Program-made: the position numbers and the translations under genes | Notes under the pieces: model-generated | What the model was told of the DNA's origin: nothing | Seen by the model: the letters and a program-made list of their open reading frames with translations, nothing else | Database searches by the model: none | Shown here: piece by piece, positions 1 through 8,634 of the stretch | Layout of the letters: each line of letters begins with the position of its first letter | Position numbering within the stretch: the first letter of the stretch is position 1 | Assembly: GCF_000805335.1 (NCBI RefSeq) | Contig: NZ_KN708638.1 | Coordinates: forward strand, 346,452 to 401,171 | Length of the DNA: 54,720 nt | Source of the DNA: Streptomyces sp. CT34 | GTDB lineage: Bacteria; Actinomycetota; Actinomycetes; Streptomycetales; Streptomycetaceae | Reading direction: 5' to 3'

Positions 1-295
1 CGCGGCCTGTGGGTCCCGCCGCGATGACGGCGCAGCGGGGCCGCGAACGGCGTGACCGGAGACATGGCCTACGCGACCGCATGCCCGGGGGCGATCGCTC
101 GACGCCGAGGTGGTCACCGTCCACCAGGTGGTCACCCGCCGGACGCCGGCGCCATGTGTAAGGACGCCGCGCACGAGCCGCCGGCCCTCGCCTGCTCGCT
201 GCCGTGGCCCACCCGCAACCGACGCAACGGGATGCGGTGGTGAGCGGACCCGTCTGGTGAACCGTCACGTGCTTTCCCTGCGATCGTCTCGTCCC

Positions 296-324
296 TTGGC
301 TATCGCCGGAACAGATCCTACGAT
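296..324 (+). promoter_or_regulatory. sigma-70-like promoter for the Fur-family gene
   Basis: TTGGCT (296-301) and TACGAT (319-324) are separated by exactly 17 bases, about 80 bases before the Fur-family start. The 295 bases further left hold no ORF I can support. Confidence 0.55.
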
Positions 325-340
325 GGACGAGGTCCAAGTC

Positions 341-367
341 AATACGGCAACCAGATCCATACGTATT
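341..367. promoter_or_regulatory. AT-rich inverted repeat, possible Fur-type operator
   Basis: AATACG (341-346) and CGTATT (362-367) form an inverted repeat, and ATACGTAT (359-366) is itself palindromic. It is unusually AT-rich for this DNA and lies between the -10 box and the start of the Fur-family gene, where an autoregulatory site would be expected. The operator role is inference. Confidence 0.35.
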
Positions 368-402
368 CATTCGCCAGACGATGCACTGTGAGGCTGGTGA
401 CC

Positions 403-813
403 ATGAGTGACCTGCTGAATCGGCTTCGCGGACGCGGCTGGCGGATGACCGCCCAACGCCGGGTCGTCGCCGAGGTTCTCGACGGCGAGCACGTCCACCT
501 CACCGCGGACGAGGTACTCGCGCGCGCCACCGCCCGGCTCCCGGAGATCTCCCGCGCGACCGTCTACAACACCCTCGGTGAACTCGTCTCGCTCGGCGAG
601 GTGGTCGAGGTGACCACCGACGGCCGCGCCAAACGCTACGACCCGAACGCACACCGTCCGCACCACCACCTGGTGTGCTCACGCTGCGGCGCGATCCGCG
701 ACGTCCACCCCGACGGCGACCCACTGGCCGATCTACCCCCCTCCGAACGCTTCGGCTTCACCGTCTCCGGCGTCGAGATGACCTACCGGGGCCTGTGCCC
801 GGACTGCGCCTGA
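403..813 (+). CDS. Fur-family metal-dependent transcriptional repressor
   Basis: 136-residue Fur/PerR-type repressor. The N-terminal winged helix (about residues 1-75) contains the typical recognition-helix text ISRATVYNTLGEL. The C-terminal half has a His cluster at 87-89 and two CxxC pairs (C92/C95 and C132/C135), the structural zinc site of the family. Such proteins bind DNA with Fe, Zn or Mn loaded and control metal uptake or peroxide defence; in Streptomyces several sit beside catalase genes, but no catalase is visible here. In-frame GTG codons at 388 and 397 are alternative starts; ATG 403 gives the usual Fur N-terminus. A 17-bp-spaced promoter and an AT-rich palindrome lie just upstream. 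Confidence 0.9.
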   Translation: MSDLLNRLRGRGWRMTAQRRVVAEVLDGEHVHLTADEVLARATARLPEISRATVYNTLGELVSLGEVVEVTTDGRAKRYDPNAHRPHHHLVCSRCGAIRDVHPDGDPLADLPPSERFGFTVSGVEMTYRGLCPDCA

Positions 814-1219
814 GGCGCGGGCGAAGCCGCTGCCGACCGGTCGCTGCCACCCCGCCTCGACGGAATCGAGATCCAGCTCGACCACTGACCTTTCCTCCTG
901 CCCACAGCACCCCGACCTGGACAGGGCAACGAGTCGGCACGCATACGCATTGACCTCCGGCCGCGGCCCACCAACACCCACTCAACACCGACGACTCGCC
1001 ATCGCCGGCCGCGGTGCCCGCGCATCCGCTCCGGCCCGACGTTCGACGCCGGTCAGCGCGGTCGCCAGGTGCGGATCGCCCGGTGGGTGATGCGGGCGCC
1101 GGGTGCGCGCGGCCACTGAAGTGTCGGAGCCGTATCGGAGCGGTGTCGGCGTCCCGTCGGCGGTCCGTCGGTGCGCCCGTCAAGGATGGCCGAACGGCAC
1201 CGATCCCGGGAGGTTCACC
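814..1219. other. gene-free stretch before the FAD monooxygenase
   Basis: About 400 bases with no supportable ORF, relic or strong hairpin on either strand. It presumably holds the monooxygenase promoter. Confidence 0.4.
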
Positions 1220-2458
1220 ATGACGAACAGCATCCGACCGCACCACTCGCGCACGACCTCGGTCCTGATTTCCGGCGCAGGCGTCGCCGGAACCGCCCTG
1301 GCCTACTGGTTGGAGCGATACGGCTTCCGCGTCACCGTCGTCGAGCGCGCCCCGGAGCCTCGCGCCGGCGGGCAGGCGGTGGATGTGCGCGCCAGTGCCC
1401 TGGACGTCGTCGGGCGGATGGGCCTGCTCAAGGAGGTCCAGGCGCACAAGACCGGCCTGCGGGGCATGTCCCTGGTCGATGCGGACGGCCGCGAGCTGCG
1501 CCGCACCACCGAGTGGACGGCCAGCGGCGGCCCCGTTGACAGCCCCGACGTGGAGATCCTCCGCGACGAGCTGTGCACTCTGCTGAGGCAGGCCGCCGGG
1601 CCCGGCATCGAGTACCTTTTCGGCGACTCGATACACAGCCTCGTTCAGCACGACGACGGCGTCCAGGTCCGCTTCACCAGCGGCGCCGAGCGTTCCTTCG
1701 ACCTCGTCGTGGGCGCCGACGGCCTGCACTCGGCCACCCGCCGTCTGGTCTTCGGCCCCGAATCCGACCACCTGCACTCCATAGGCACCTACGTCGCCGC
1801 GTGGAGCGCCCCCAACCACCTCGGCCTGGACCGTTGGGAGATCTTCCACGGACCAGGTGGTGACGGCGTATGGGGCTGCATGGCGATGACCGTACGGGAC
1901 AACAGTGAGCTGCGCGTCTTCGTGGGCTTCCATTCCGACGAACCGACCGAGCAGCTGCTGCCACGCGACATCGCGGCACAGAAGCAGCTGGTGGCCGAGC
2001 GCTGCACCGGGCTGCAGTGGGAAGTACCGCGCTTCCTCAAGGCCATGTGGGAGACGGACGCCTTCCACTACGACGTGGTCGCGCAGATCCGGATGGACCA
2101 CTGGTCACACGGCCGTGTCGCGTTGCTCGGCGACGCCGGGTACTGCTGCTCGCCGCTCACCGGTCAGGGCACGAGTGTGGCGCTGACCGGCGCCTACGTC
2201 CTCGCCGGGGAACTGCACACGGCCGGCGGAGATCACCGCGCCGCCTTCCCCGCCTACGAGGAGCGGCTACGCGACCATGTGACCGCCAATCAGGCACTGC
2301 TCGAAGTGGGATGGGCCCGGACCGTCGCCAGGGAGGCGGGGGCAGACGGCGCGGCAGCAGAATCCGGCCCCATCGCCGCGGTGGGCCTGGACGAGCCCGA
2401 CCCCGAGACCATGGCGGCCTTCCACGCCGCCACCGCCTTCGATCTGCCCGACTACTGA
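1220..2458 (+). CDS. FAD-dependent class A monooxygenase
   Basis: 412-residue aromatic-hydroxylase-type flavoprotein (PHBH fold). It would use NAD(P)H and O2 to hydroxylate an aromatic or polyketide substrate in the cytoplasm. Three family motifs are visible: the Rossmann GAGVAG (residues 19-24) followed by a basic stretch ending VVER, the GADG motif (165-168), and the GD motif (304-305) in ALLGDAGYCCSPLTGQG. ATG 1220 has GGGAGG about 7 bases upstream; a longer in-frame reading from 1103 has no such support. It resembles antibiotic-tailoring and TetX-like enzymes, but no biosynthetic cluster surrounds it, so the substrate is unknown. Confidence 0.88.
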   Translation: MTNSIRPHHSRTTSVLISGAGVAGTALAYWLERYGFRVTVVERAPEPRAGGQAVDVRASALDVVGRMGLLKEVQAHKTGLRGMSLVDADGRELRRTTEWTASGGPVDSPDVEILRDELCTLLRQAAGPGIEYLFGDSIHSLVQHDDGVQVRFTSGAERSFDLVVGADGLHSATRRLVFGPESDHLHSIGTYVAAWSAPNHLGLDRWEIFHGPGGDGVWGCMAMTVRDNSELRVFVGFHSDEPTEQLLPRDIAAQKQLVAERCTGLQWEVPRFLKAMWETDAFHYDVVAQIRMDHWSHGRVALLGDAGYCCSPLTGQGTSVALTGAYVLAGELHTAGGDHRAAFPAYEERLRDHVTANQALLEVGWARTVAREAGADGAAAESGPIAAVGLDEPDPETMAAFHAATAFDLPDY

Positions 2459-2604
2459 CGGCACGACAGGAGGTGCGCGGGACGCCTACGACCTGAGGCA
2501 TGAGGCGCTGGTTGCCCGGGTCGCAACGCTCGACACGCTGCGGGGGAAGGACGCCGACCGGCTGGGGCAACCAGGAGTTCGCTGATCGACCCACCCAACA
2601 CCGA

Positions 2605-2641
2605 AAGCGCCCCGCTTTGCTTCGGCAGTGCGGGGGCGCTT
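2605..2641 (+). terminator. hairpin terminator, bidirectional
   Basis: AAGCGCCCCGC (2605-2615) pairs with GCGGGGGCGCTT (2630-2641) with one bulged G. It lies between convergent genes. Confidence 0.7.
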
Positions 2642-2663
2642 GACTTACTTCACTTACTTCCGG

Positions 2664-3530
2664 TCAGCCCGCCGGTGTCGCCGCCCAACTGGCCAGCAGC
2701 TTCAGGCGCTCCTCCGTCTGTGAACCCGGCTCCGGCGTGTAGACCACCAGCATCTGATCGGGCACCCCGGTCACCGTCAACGCCTCGTACGGCATGGTGA
2801 GTTCACCGGCCACCGGGTGCATCATCCGCTTCGCCCCGTAGGTCTTCTCCTTGACCTGATGATCCGCCCACAGCCGACGAAAGTCGTCGCTTTTCAACGA
2901 CAACTCCCCTACCAGCGTGGCAAGTTGTCCGTCCTGCGGATGGTTTCCCGCATCCAGGCGCAGATGGGCGACCGTTTCCGCGGCCACCGCCGGCCAGTCC
3001 GGGTACAGCTCACGTGCCTGCGGGTTGAGGAACACCTGACGTGGCATGTTGCGGTCCTCGGGCGCCATCTGCGAGAAGCCGACGAGGGCGTCGCCGAGGT
3101 CGTTCCAGGCGAGCACGTCCATCCGGCGGCCCAGTACGAATGCCGGGGCCTTGTCGATGGTGTCCAGCAGGAGGCGCAGTCCGGGGCGGACCCTCTGGGG
3201 CGCGCGCCCTGCGGCGGGCGTACCGCGCGTGGCCGAGGGGCGGCGGGTGGTGGGCCTGGCCACCGTGCGCAGGTAGTCCTGCTCGGTGTCGTCGAGGCGC
3301 AGGACGCGCCCGATGGCGTCGAGTACGGCGTCCGACACCGAGGGGCCGCGGCCCTGTTCGAGGCGGATGTAGTAGTCGACACTGACGCCCGCGAGCTGGG
3401 CGACCTCCTCGCGGCGCAGGACCGGCACCCGCCGCCTGCCGTGCCCCGGCAGGCCGACCTCTTGGGGCTGGATGCGGGCACGCCGCGAGCGCAGGAAGTC
3501 GCCGAGTTCCCGACCGGTGGATATGTCCAT
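2664..3530 (-). CDS. XRE-family regulator with MmyB-like ligand domain
   Basis: 288-residue regulator. An N-terminal helix-turn-helix (about residues 8-75, with VPVLRREEVAQLAGVSVDYY and RLEQGRG) is followed by a long C-terminal domain of the MmyB type, thought to bind fatty-acid-like ligands (text such as AFVLGRRMDVLAWNDLGDAL is characteristic). Genes of this family often repress an adjacent divergent SDR or dehydrogenase, exactly the arrangement here. ATG 3530 is chosen; an in-frame ATG at 3542 is possible and neither has a clear ribosome site. The perfect 18-bp inverted repeat between this gene and the SDR is the obvious candidate operator. Confidence 0.87.
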   Translation of the reverse strand: MDISTGRELGDFLRSRRARIQPQEVGLPGHGRRRVPVLRREEVAQLAGVSVDYYIRLEQGRGPSVSDAVLDAIGRVLRLDDTEQDYLRTVARPTTRRPSATRGTPAAGRAPQRVRPGLRLLLDTIDKAPAFVLGRRMDVLAWNDLGDALVGFSQMAPEDRNMPRQVFLNPQARELYPDWPAVAAETVAHLRLDAGNHPQDGQLATLVGELSLKSDDFRRLWADHQVKEKTYGAKRMMHPVAGELTMPYEALTVTGVPDQMLVVYTPEPGSQTEERLKLLASWAATPAG

Positions 3531-3623
3531 GCCGGCGATCATAGGCCCCGGAACCGCTCCGTTCCTGGTACTGCCGGACCCAGGAAAACGGCAGCCCTGG
3601 GTAAGCGCGCCAGCCGGGCGCAG

Positions 3624-3666
3624 GGTGGTTGTCGTCGCCGGGAGTCGTCCGGCGACGACAACCACC
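3624..3666. promoter_or_regulatory. perfect 18-bp inverted repeat between regulator and SDR
   Basis: Arms 3624-3641 and 3649-3666 are perfectly complementary, with a 7-base loop (3642-3648); the core arm reads TTGTCGTCGCCGG. It lies between divergent genes and ends 15 bases before the SDR start. It could be the XRE regulator operator, or an mRNA hairpin just 5' of the SDR ribosome site. Confidence 0.7.
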
Positions 3667-3681
3667 GAGGCAGGAGTTCCC

Positions 3682-4443
3682 ATGTCGTACGACACCCTCA
3701 CCGGCCGCACCGCCGTCGTCACCGGAGCCGCCAGCGGCATGGGCGAGGCCACCGCCAGGTTGCTCGCCGCGCACGGCGTGCGGGTGGCACTGCTCGCCCG
3801 CCGCGCCGATCGGCTCACGGAGCTGGCCGCCAAGATCGAGGCGGACGGCGGGCAGGCCCTCGCGGTGGCCACCGACGTCACCGACACGGACTCCGTCGAC
3901 GCGGCGGTGGAGCGGGTGCACGCCGCGTACGGCGAGGTCGACCTGGTGGTCAATGCGGCAGGCGTGATGCTGCCGAACCCCGTCACCGACGGCCGCGCCG
4001 ACGAGTGGCGGCGCATGCTGGACACGAACGTGGCCGGTGCCCTGCGCGTCATCCGCGCCTTCACTCCGGATCTGATCGCGGTGGCCGCCGCGGGCCGGAC
4101 GGCGGACCTCGTGAACATCTCCTCCATCGGCGCCCACATCACGTTCCCCAACTACGCGGTGTACGGCGCGACGAAGGCCGCCCTGACGTACCTGTCGCAG
4201 TCCCTGCGCACGGAGTTGGGCCCGCGCGACGTCCGCGTCACCAACATCGAACCCGGTCTCACGGACACGGAGTTGGGCGGTCACATCGACAACGCGGAGC
4301 TGTCCGGCCAGCTGGACGGCATGTTCGAGGCGCTGATCGGTCTGTCGGCGGACGACATCGCGGACCTGATCGCCTTCACGACGAGCCGCGCCCGCCATGT
4401 CAACCTGCGCCAGGCGATCGTACTGCCGACGCGACAGGCGTGA
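3682..4443 (+). CDS. short-chain dehydrogenase/reductase
   Basis: 253-residue classical SDR, the usual length. The cofactor motif TGAASGMG spans residues 14-21, the NAAG structural motif starts at N91, and the catalytic residues are S148, Y161 and K165 (YGATK). An Arg pair in LLARRADR after beta-2 suggests NADPH preference. ATG 3682 has AGGAG at 3672-3676. It is divergent from the XRE regulator and separated from it by the perfect 18-bp inverted repeat, so the two probably form a ligand-responsive switch. The substrate cannot be told from sequence. Confidence 0.9.
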   Translation: MSYDTLTGRTAVVTGAASGMGEATARLLAAHGVRVALLARRADRLTELAAKIEADGGQALAVATDVTDTDSVDAAVERVHAAYGEVDLVVNAAGVMLPNPVTDGRADEWRRMLDTNVAGALRVIRAFTPDLIAVAAAGRTADLVNISSIGAHITFPNYAVYGATKAALTYLSQSLRTELGPRDVRVTNIEPGLTDTELGGHIDNAELSGQLDGMFEALIGLSADDIADLIAFTTSRARHVNLRQAIVLPTRQA

Positions 4444-4579
4444 CATCGGCGCCGGGGAGGCGGACAGTCAACGGTTGAGTCTGTTCCTCGGTGGACTGTG
4501 CTGCTGGACGTCTCGGCGCTGGGTGGGCTTGGGCTGCGGCGAGCGCTCCCACAGGGGCACGCGCGGCCTGCCCGGCTAT

Positions 4580-4607
4580 CCGGCCGCGGTGACGAAGCCG
4601 CGGCCGG
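4580..4607. terminator. hairpin terminator between convergent genes
   Basis: CCGGCCGCGG (4580-4589) and CCGCGGCCGG (4598-4607) form a perfect 10-bp stem with an 8-base loop, downstream of the SDR and of the opposing DUF3574 gene. Confidence 0.7.
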
Positions 4608-4622
4608 AGCGAGACGGCCTGA

Positions 4623-5102
4623 TCAGAATGCGACGCGTGCGTTCTCGTCGATGCGGGCCACCGATTCCTGCTGGAACCGCTTGTCGTACTCGCGGCGGAT
4701 CTGCTGGATCTTGCTGCCGTTCCGGCCGGCAGTACCCGACGGGTAGAGGAGGGTGACCTTGTACGAGCGCTCGCGCTCGATCTTCCCGTGCGAGTCGCGG
4801 TACTGACCGTAGCTTGTCTCGACGGTGAGGCCGTCGGGGAAGCGCGGGGTGATGAATGAGTCCACGAAGGCGCGGAACTCCTTGTCGCTGACAGGCGCGC
4901 CACCGTTCGGCTTGGCGGTGCCGAAGAGGAGCTTGGTCTCGACATACGGCTTGCCCTCGGATGCGACCGATGCCGATGCCTTGGACGGGCTTGCGCTCCG
5001 GTCGTCCAGGGCTGCGTATGCGACGGAGCCGCTCGTGCTGAGGAGCGTGGCGACGAGGGCGGCGACCGCCAGGCGGGTGCGGGCGGCGGACTTGCGTGAC
5101 AC
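4623..5102 (-). CDS. secreted DUF3574-family protein
   Basis: 159 residues from GTG 5102, which has AAGGA about 9 bases upstream; a longer reading from 5159 adds residues before the signal peptide. Residues 1-30 form a signal peptide (RKSAARTR then a hydrophobic run ending SVAYA). The mature part carries the DUF3574 signature: VETKLLFGTAKPNGG, FITPRFPDGLTVETSYGQYR and ERSYKVTLLYP. DUF3574 proteins are small exported proteins of unknown function, common in actinomycetes and proteobacteria. It is convergent with the SDR. Confidence 0.8.
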   Translation of the reverse strand: MSRKSAARTRLAVAALVATLLSTSGSVAYAALDDRSASPSKASASVASEGKPYVETKLLFGTAKPNGGAPVSDKEFRAFVDSFITPRFPDGLTVETSYGQYRDSHGKIERERSYKVTLLYPSGTAGRNGSKIQQIRREYDKRFQQESVARIDENARVAF

Positions 5103-5226
5103 GGGCACGGTTCCTTCCGGTCCGGGCGACAAGGCTTCAGGACCGTAGCGCACGGACATATCTGGCGCACCGCGTTCGACCGCATTTCACCCAGCGGTGT
5201 GCCGGACAGGCACGGATCCCCGACGG

Positions 5227-5710
5227 GCCAGGCGGCGGCGACCGGGTGCCACTCCGTTGCCTTGCGGAGAACCCGTTGATCAGCGTGGAGGATCAGGCCG
5301 CCCACCACCACGGGGGGCTTCGCCGCGCAGACCGCACTCGCCCTCAGCGACCTGCACAACGCCGCGGTTCCCGCCACACTCGGCCACGCGGTGCTCTGCC
5401 AGGGCTTCGAGGAGCTGGCGAGCTTCGCCTCGCTCGCCGCCCGCCAAGCGCTGCGTACCGTCGAGAGCCTCCGTGTGGTCCTCGCGTGTCTTCTGGTCGC
5501 CGCGGTGCGCGCACTGCGCCAGCGCGGCACACCACCGGCCGCCGGAACGGCGGCGGCCCGGGCGGTCGTGCCGGCCGACGAGGCCCTTGACGGCGCATGG
5601 AGGACCGGCCGCTGACCGGGGACGTGGAGGTCGCCGTCGGGCCGCCCTTGGCCCCGTGGGGCCTACCGCACGACGCCCTCCGGACCGCCAGGCAGGTAGA
5701 CAGTCCCCGG
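5227..5710 (+). pseudogene. decayed aromatic amino acid lyase (HAL/PAL-like), C-terminal relic
   Basis: Three reading frames in succession match the C-terminal third of MIO-type histidine/aromatic ammonia-lyases: first RVPLRCLAENPLISVEDQ (compare the SLRC...DNPL region), then from about 5290 GGFAAQTALALSDLH and SLAARQALRTVESLRVVLA (compare the family's AARK...VENVRRVLAIELL), then from about 5597 EDRPLTGDVEVA (compare EDRPLSPDIEAA). The N-terminal two thirds, including the MIO Ala-Ser-Gly, are absent and the frame changes at least twice. It is too broken to make an enzyme. Family assignment is by remembered pattern and needs a profile search. Confidence 0.5.
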
Positions 5711-5747
5711 GGCCGGTCGCCTGTCCGGCATCTGGGCAACGGCCTTG

Positions 5748-5775
5748 GGGCGGCGCACTGTTGGGTGCGCCGCCC
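5748..5775. terminator. hairpin terminator
   Basis: GGGCGGCGCAC (5748-5758) and GTGCGCCGCCC (5765-5775) form a perfect 11-bp stem with a 6-base loop, followed by GTTTC. It lies between the lyase relic and the convergent secreted-protein gene. Confidence 0.75.
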
Positions 5776-5832
5776 GTTTCGTTTCCCGGTGTCGGGGTGC
5801 CCTGTGCCGGGGGCTATCGAGTCACTTCCGGG

Positions 5833-6846
5833 TCACTGGTGGACGGTCCAGTGATCATTGGCGCCTGCCTGGACGAACTTCAACGGCGGGCACAGGAACG
5901 CGTTCGGATCGGGGTTGGTGTCGGTCCACGGCGAGTCGGACGGGCTCGCCGGCTTCCAGGCACCGTTGCTGCGCAGCTGCACGGCGCTGCTGTCGAAGGT
6001 GGTGTTCCGTGCCTCCGTGCAGTAATACCCCTCTTCCGTAGCCGGGTTGACGCTCGCATAGATCTCGAACATGTCCCAGCCGTGGTCCAGCCCGCTCTGG
6101 TCCGTCCCCGACTGCTGGAACAACAGGTCCCAGGCAGCGGTGCGGTAGTTGTAGAGATAGGCCGACCAGCGGTTGGCGGCGGCGTCGTCCTGCACCATCT
6201 GCACGCTGTACGCGGCCGGCCCGCCGTTGCCGGGGGTGTAGTTCTTCAGGAAGTTGTCGTCGATGGGGACGGTCTTGGCCGGGCCTACGGTCCCGCACCA
6301 GTCCCACGCCCAGATCTCGTTGCCGGTGTTGGTGTACGCGGTCACCACTTCCATGCAGGAGTTCTGGGCCTTGGTGGTGGGCGCATAGGTGACGTTGTCC
6401 GCGTCGGTGACCGTGTAGGACGGGTCGATGGTATGGGTGGCCATGATGCCGTCATGCGTACCGGGCTGCGGGAAGACCCCCCACCAGTTGTGGGTGACCT
6501 GGCCCGCCCGGGGAGCCGGTGTGGTCGGCCGGCTGCCGGGGACCCGGGGGTGGTGCGTCCACGCCGGGCCGGATACGGCGCGGCGCCCTGCCAGGAACGT
6601 ACGGACGGCGTGCGCGCGCCGCGGTGTGCGGGCCGGTGTGCGCGCCCCGGCGACGACGCCGGTGTGCGGGGCCGTGGGAGAGGGCGGCGGAGTGGTCCGG
6701 GCGGCGACCGGGTGGACGGTGGCGCTGGCGGGGGCTGCCAGGGTCACGGTCACCAGGGCGGTCACGGCGGAGGCGGCAAGGGCCAGGGCTGCGAGGGGCG
6801 AACGAGATCTTGCTCTGGAACCGGGTCTGAGTCCGGGGCTGTTCAC
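5833..6846 (-). CDS. secreted protein of unknown function
   Basis: 337 residues from GTG 6846, with GGAGG 6 bases upstream. The N-terminus is an Arg-rich n-region, a hydrophobic helix and an AxA-type site (APASA, about residue 40), so it is exported. A Pro/Thr/Arg-rich linker (about 45-115) leads to a globular domain from about residue 118, starting THNWWGVFPQPGTHDG, rich in Trp, Tyr, Asn and Thr with a few cysteines (NSCMEVV, DWCGTVG, YYCTEAR, FLCPP) that could form two disulfides. I do not recognise the fold; a carbohydrate- or surface-binding role would be guesswork. It has its own upstream region and ends at a shared terminator. Confidence 0.75.
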   Translation of the reverse strand: MNSPGLRPGSRARSRSPLAALALAASAVTALVTVTLAAPASATVHPVAARTTPPPSPTAPHTGVVAGARTPARTPRRAHAVRTFLAGRRAVSGPAWTHHPRVPGSRPTTPAPRAGQVTHNWWGVFPQPGTHDGIMATHTIDPSYTVTDADNVTYAPTTKAQNSCMEVVTAYTNTGNEIWAWDWCGTVGPAKTVPIDDNFLKNYTPGNGGPAAYSVQMVQDDAAANRWSAYLYNYRTAAWDLLFQQSGTDQSGLDHGWDMFEIYASVNPATEEGYYCTEARNTTFDSSAVQLRSNGAWKPASPSDSPWTDTNPDPNAFLCPPLKFVQAGANDHWTVHQ

Positions 6847-7001
6847 GGTTGACCTCCAGGGCGTGTGGGGGGTTTCCCTGAGCTGGTCCGAGCGTGCCTG
6901 TACGTGTCTGCGCCGACCTGAGCGTGCCCGTATTTGCCGGCACTTGCCTGAGTCTGTCCGTGCCGGGCCGCTCTGGCCTGGACCAACTAGGGTCTAAGGA
7001 A

Positions 7002-7019
7002 ATGTCCATGACAGGACAT
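7002..7019. promoter_or_regulatory. inverted repeat upstream of the secreted-protein gene
   Basis: ATGTCC-N6-GGACAT (7002-7019), about 155 bases upstream of GTG 6846. Possible operator; no neighbouring regulator suggests which one. Confidence 0.25.
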
Positions 7020-7152
7020 CGGGTGTCAAGGGATCCGACGGAGAGGCAGCACAACACCATCCGGCCCCATGCGGACCCATAACGCCCGGCCCTCTGCCCT
7101 CGGTTGAGGAACGGGGGCCAGACGCCGGGGTGCCGGTGGGCGGTGAAGGGTA

Positions 7153-7323
7153 TTACTGCACGCTGATGGACTCCAGCGGATCGAGGCGGGCGGCACTGCG
7201 GGCCGGCCGGGCGGCCGTCGGCACGCCGACCGCCAGGGCGATCGCCAGGCAGAGCGCCGACCGCCCCCAGGGGAGCACTGCCTTCCCCGGCATCGCGGCA
7301 ACCTTGATCATCCGGCTTCGCAC
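7153..7323 (-). pseudogene. C-terminal scrap of an FtsX/MacB-type ABC permease
   Basis: A 56-residue minus-strand reading ends ARPARSAARLDPLESISVQ. That matches the very conserved C-terminus of FtsX-family permeases (P-A-x-x-A-A-R-L-x-P-L-x-S/A), preceded by a short hydrophobic run (LCLAIALAVGV). The other membrane segments and the extracellular domain are missing and no ATPase partner is nearby. Probably a deletion remnant. Confidence 0.45.
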
Positions 7324-7342
7324 ATGACCGACCGGACAAAAC

Positions 7343-8299
7343 CTAGCAACACAGGACGACCTTGCCGAACTTCCCCGGACCGGCCAACCGGGCGTAGGCG
7401 TCGGAGTAACGGTCCAGTGGGAAGGCTGCCTCGACGGGTACCCGCAGCCGGCCCTCGGCCAGCAGCGGTACGACGGAGGTGCGCACCGTGGCCGCGAGGA
7501 GGGCTTTCTCCGCGTGGGAGCGGCCTCGAATGGTGGTGCCGATCAGCTGGGCGCGGGCAAGCATCAGGTCGAACATCTGCAAGGGGGCCACCGCCCCGCC
7601 CTGTACCCCCACAATGAGGAACTTCCCCCGCGTACGCAGTAGTTCAACCCGCCGCAGGCAGTCCTCCCCGCCGACCAGCTCGACGACGATGTCATACGGC
7701 GCCCGTTCGCCCTCCTGGCCGGGGACCACCACGTCTACGCCGCTACCGACGGGGGCAAGTTCCCTGACGCGGTCGTGTAGTTCGGTCCGGCGCACGCTGG
7801 CCACGACATGGGCACCGGAAGCGGCGGCCACCTGCACCATGGCCGTACCGACCCCGCCCGCGGCTCCGGTGACCAGCACCCGATCCCCTGCGCGAACCCC
7901 GGCCTGGACGACCAGTGCGTCCCAGGCGGTGCCGAACGCCTCCGGGAAGCCTGCCGCCTCCTGCCAGGGCAACCCCGCAGGCACGGGAAGCAGCAAGTCG
8001 GCGGGCACCACGATCCTTTCGGCGTGGCCACCGCCACCCACGAGTGCCATGACCCGGTCGCCGACGCTCACTCCCGTGACCTCCGCGCCGACCTGCTCGA
8101 CCTCGCCGGCGATTTCCAGCCCGGGGATGTCGGCCGGCCAGCCCGGTGGTGCCGGGTAGTCGCCCCGGGCCTGCTGAAGATCGGCCGCGTTGAGCCCTGC
8201 GGCGTGGACGCGCACTGCCACCAGGCCGGGCCCGACCACCGGATCAGCGCGCCGCCCGAGCCGGAACGCGCCCCCGCCGTCGATCACAACTGCTCGCAT
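7343..8299 (-). CDS. zinc-independent MDR oxidoreductase (quinone reductase-like)
   Basis: 318-residue medium-chain dehydrogenase/reductase of the NADPH:quinone oxidoreductase branch. The N-terminal GroES-like domain (VRVHAAGLNAADLQQARGDYP) lacks the cysteine/histidine zinc ligands of alcohol dehydrogenases. The Rossmann motif is VTGAAGGVGTAMVQ, and the C-terminus RYSDAYARLAGPGKFGKVVL is typical. Such enzymes reduce quinones or enones with NADPH. ATG 8299 begins MRAVVIDG, the canonical start; a longer in-frame reading to 8407 is not needed. A decayed permease scrap lies immediately downstream. Confidence 0.87.
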   Translation of the reverse strand: MRAVVIDGGGAFRLGRRADPVVGPGLVAVRVHAAGLNAADLQQARGDYPAPPGWPADIPGLEIAGEVEQVGAEVTGVSVGDRVMALVGGGGHAERIVVPADLLLPVPAGLPWQEAAGFPEAFGTAWDALVVQAGVRAGDRVLVTGAAGGVGTAMVQVAAASGAHVVASVRRTELHDRVRELAPVGSGVDVVVPGQEGERAPYDIVVELVGGEDCLRRVELLRTRGKFLIVGVQGGAVAPLQMFDLMLARAQLIGTTIRGRSHAEKALLAATVRTSVVPLLAEGRLRVPVEAAFPLDRYSDAYARLAGPGKFGKVVLCC

Positions 8300-8585
8300 G
8301 ATCACGAATGTACTCTCCCGGCTTCGGCGCGAGAGCCGGGGGCATCGAGCCGGAATCGATGTGGGGATGCGCACCGCGGCGAGGAGCATCATCGACCGCG
8401 CCGCCACGGACGGCTACGGGTCGGAGGCGTTGGCGCGTCCGACGAGCGTCCTTCACCAGGCCAGTCGGCCCGGAGAACCGGCGAAGGTGACGCCTGAAGA
8501 TCACCTGGGCCCCGCCGGCCCCCGGGTACCCGGGCAAGGCCGAGGTCCCGGGCAAGGATCGCGGCGGGGAGCTTGTGACGCCGGC
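8300..8585. other. gap with a possible oxidoreductase scrap
   Basis: No intact gene. On the plus strand around 8368-8460 the text SIIDRAATDGYGSEALARPTSVL loosely resembles the C-terminus of 6PGDH-like/imine reductase proteins (RA...GxG...L...VL). It is too short to be sure. Confidence 0.25.
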
Positions 8586-8613
8586 AGCCCCGGCCCGTCA
8601 GCGGGCCGGGGCT
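8586..8613 (-). terminator. hairpin terminator of the NiCoT gene
   Basis: AGCCCCGGCCCG (8586-8597) and CGGGCCGGGGCT (8602-8613) form a perfect 12-bp stem with a TCAG loop, 21 bases past the transporter stop codon. Confidence 0.75.
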
Positions 8614-8634
8614 GCTGAGCGACGGACCGAGGGA

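Noticed and set aside
758..2101. 447-codon minus-strand ORF over the Fur 3' end and the monooxygenase
   Set aside because: Shadow of the real plus-strand genes; composition is repetitive Gly/Asp/Arg without motifs.
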